The translations under genes and the position numbers were made by a program. From Pseudomonadota bacterium (GTDB lineage Bacteria; Pseudomonadota; Gammaproteobacteria; Burkholderiales; Burkholderiaceae_C): a stretch of DNA of 5,493 bases. The stretch is taken from positions 1 to 5,493 of the forward strand of contig JAFECV010000169.1 in NCBI GenBank assembly GCA_018241985.1, written 5' to 3'. Under the pieces are notes generated by a model that did not search any database, was not told where the DNA came from, and saw only the letters and a program-made list of their open reading frames with translations. Below, one piece after another: positions 4,554-5,493 of the stretch; the first letter of the stretch is position 1; every line of letters begins with the position of its first letter.

Positions 4554-4562
4554 TGCTACGAT
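4554..4562 (+). promoter_or_regulatory. Possible extended -10 of the permease operon
   Basis: TGCTACGAT carries TG-N followed by TACGAT, four of six to the -10 consensus, and would start transcription near 4569. No good -35 is seen at the usual distance. The 103-nt gap (4509-4611) otherwise shows only a weak hairpin. Confidence 0.25.
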
Positions 4563-4611
4563 TCGGCGAGTGTCGGCAGTGCTGCTGCCGCGCCTGTGCC
4601 GTTTCTCGCCG

Positions 4612-5493
4612 ATGTCCGCCTTCATCCTGCGTCGTCTGCTGCAAGCCGTGATCGTGATGGTCGTGGTGGCGCTGATTGCGTTCCTGCTGTTCCAGTATGT
4701 TGGCGATCCGGTGGCGTTCCTGCTGGGGCAGGACGCGACGCCGGCGCAGCGCGCGGAACTGCGCACGGCGCTCGGCCTGGACCAGCCGTTCTTCGTGCAG
4801 TTCTGGCATTTCCTGGTGAACGCGGTGCAGGGCAATTTCGGGCTGAGCCTGCGCCTGGGCCAGAAGGTGTCGCGGCTGATCGGCGAACGCTTTCCGGCAA
4901 CGTTGGAACTCTCGATCGTCGCGGCGGTGCTCGCGGTCGTGGTCGGCGTGCCGATGGGCGTCTACGCGGCGCTGCGCCGCGGCAGCTTCCTGTCCCAGGT
5001 GTTCATGACGATCTCGCTGCTGGGCGTGTCGCTGCCGACCTTCCTGATCGGCATCCTGCTGATCCTGTTCTTCTCGGTCGAGTTCGGCTGGCTGCCCAGC
5101 TTCGGCCGCGGCCAGGTGGTGCACTTCGGCTGGTGGACCAGCGGCCTGTTCACGCGCGACGGCTGGCTGCACATCCTGATGCCGGCGGTGACGCTGGCGA
5201 TCTTCCAGCTGACGCTGATCATGCGGCTCGTGCGCGCCGAGATGCTGGAGGTGCTGCGCACCGACTACATCAAGTTCGCGCGCGCACGGGGCCTGACGAA
5301 CCGCGCGATCCATTTCGGCCATGCGCTGAAGAACACGCTGGTGCCGGTGATGACGATCACCGGCCTGCAGCTGGGTGGGCTGATCGCCTTTTCCATCATC
5401 ACCGAAACCGTGTTCCAATGGCCCGGCATGGGCCTCTTGTTCATCCAGGCGGTGACGTTCGCCGACATTCCCGTCATGGCCGCGTACCTGTGC
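4612..5493 (+). CDS. DppB-type oligopeptide ABC transporter permease, 3' end missing
   Basis: The frame stays open for 294 codons to the window edge and encodes an inner-membrane permease of the DppB/OppB/GsiC family, which pairs with a DppC-type subunit and ATPases to import peptides or related solutes. The start MSAFILRRLLQ is typical, followed by transmembrane segment 1 (about 9-29), a periplasmic region with AQRAELRTALGLDQPFFVQF (45-64), then segments near 99-121 and 129-156, about 188-206 and 243-263. The cytoplasmic EAA loop that contacts the ATPase is DYIKFARARGLTNRAIHFGH (218-237), followed by ALKNTLVPVM. The motif ETVFQWPGMGLL (265-276) is family-specific. About 30 residues and the last transmembrane helix are missing. 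No Shine-Dalgarno is seen at ATG 4612; in-frame GTGs at 4570 and 4579 are alternatives. Substrate is not inferable; dppC/D/F-like genes are expected next. Confidence 0.92.
   Translation, partial: MSAFILRRLLQAVIVMVVVALIAFLLFQYVGDPVAFLLGQDATPAQRAELRTALGLDQPFFVQFWHFLVNAVQGNFGLSLRLGQKVSRLIGERFPATLELSIVAAVLAVVVGVPMGVYAALRRGSFLSQVFMTISLLGVSLPTFLIGILLILFFSVEFGWLPSFGRGQVVHFGWWTSGLFTRDGWLHILMPAVTLAIFQLTLIMRLVRAEMLEVLRTDYIKFARARGLTNRAIHFGHALKNTLVPVMTITGLQLGGLIAFSIITETVFQWPGMGLLFIQAVTFADIPVMAAYLC

Noticed and set aside
3978..5418. Long minus-strand frames opposite the nucleotidyltransferase and the permease
   Set aside because: Their His/Gln/Arg-rich products are antisense reads of leucine-rich membrane codons; the plus-strand frame has DppB motifs throughout.
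1..5493. CRISPR arrays, tRNA or rRNA genes, insertion sequences, integrase attachment sites
   Set aside because: I found no regularly spaced repeats, no cloverleaf-type sequence, and no transposase or integrase frames on either strand.

Overview
The window looks like chromosomal DNA of a high-GC betaproteobacterium, most likely order Burkholderiales. The reasons are a Coq7-type di-iron ubiquinone hydroxylase, a porin of the Burkholderia/Neisseria-type trimeric family (Porin_4-like), an OsmC protein beginning MEC-VSW, and strong G/C bias at third codon positions. Genus cannot be fixed from sequence alone.

Layout from left to right. (1) 1-36, minus: the first 12 codons of a gene that runs off the window, tentatively biosynthetic threonine deaminase. 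(2) 114-204, minus: an unannotated candidate small RNA of about 91 nt with its own -10 box, three hairpins, an exposed CU-rich anti-Shine-Dalgarno stretch and a Rho-independent terminator. (3) 329-778, plus: OsmC/Ohr-family thiol peroxidase-like protein, with a promoter-like region that carries ATCCGT repeats about two helical turns apart. (4) 803-1432, minus: coq7, convergent with osmC. (5) 1433-1801: a 369-nt divergent regulatory region between coq7 and the porin, containing a pair of 15-bp near-identical sites 73 bp apart and a long porin leader. (6) 1802-2920, plus: a 372-aa outer-membrane porin closed by a strong terminator at 2960-2992. (7) 3087-4508, plus: two tandem two-gene modules. 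The first is a RelE/ParE-family toxin with an overlapping HigA-like antitoxin. The second is an unrecognised 96-aa protein followed by an AbiEii/DUF6036-like nucleotidyltransferase that seems to have lost an internal segment. (8) 4612-5493, plus: the 5' 294 codons of a DppB-type oligopeptide ABC permease, cut by the window edge.

Most of the window is housekeeping: ubiquinone synthesis, peroxide defence, outer-membrane permeability and peptide import. The 3087-4508 segment is the accessory part, a small addiction/defence-type island between a terminated porin unit and a transporter operon; its second half uses codons (AGA, AGG, ATA) absent from the permease. The most novel-looking signals are the small RNA, whose CU-rich loop can pair with the osmC ribosome-binding site, and the paired operator-like sites at the porin promoter.
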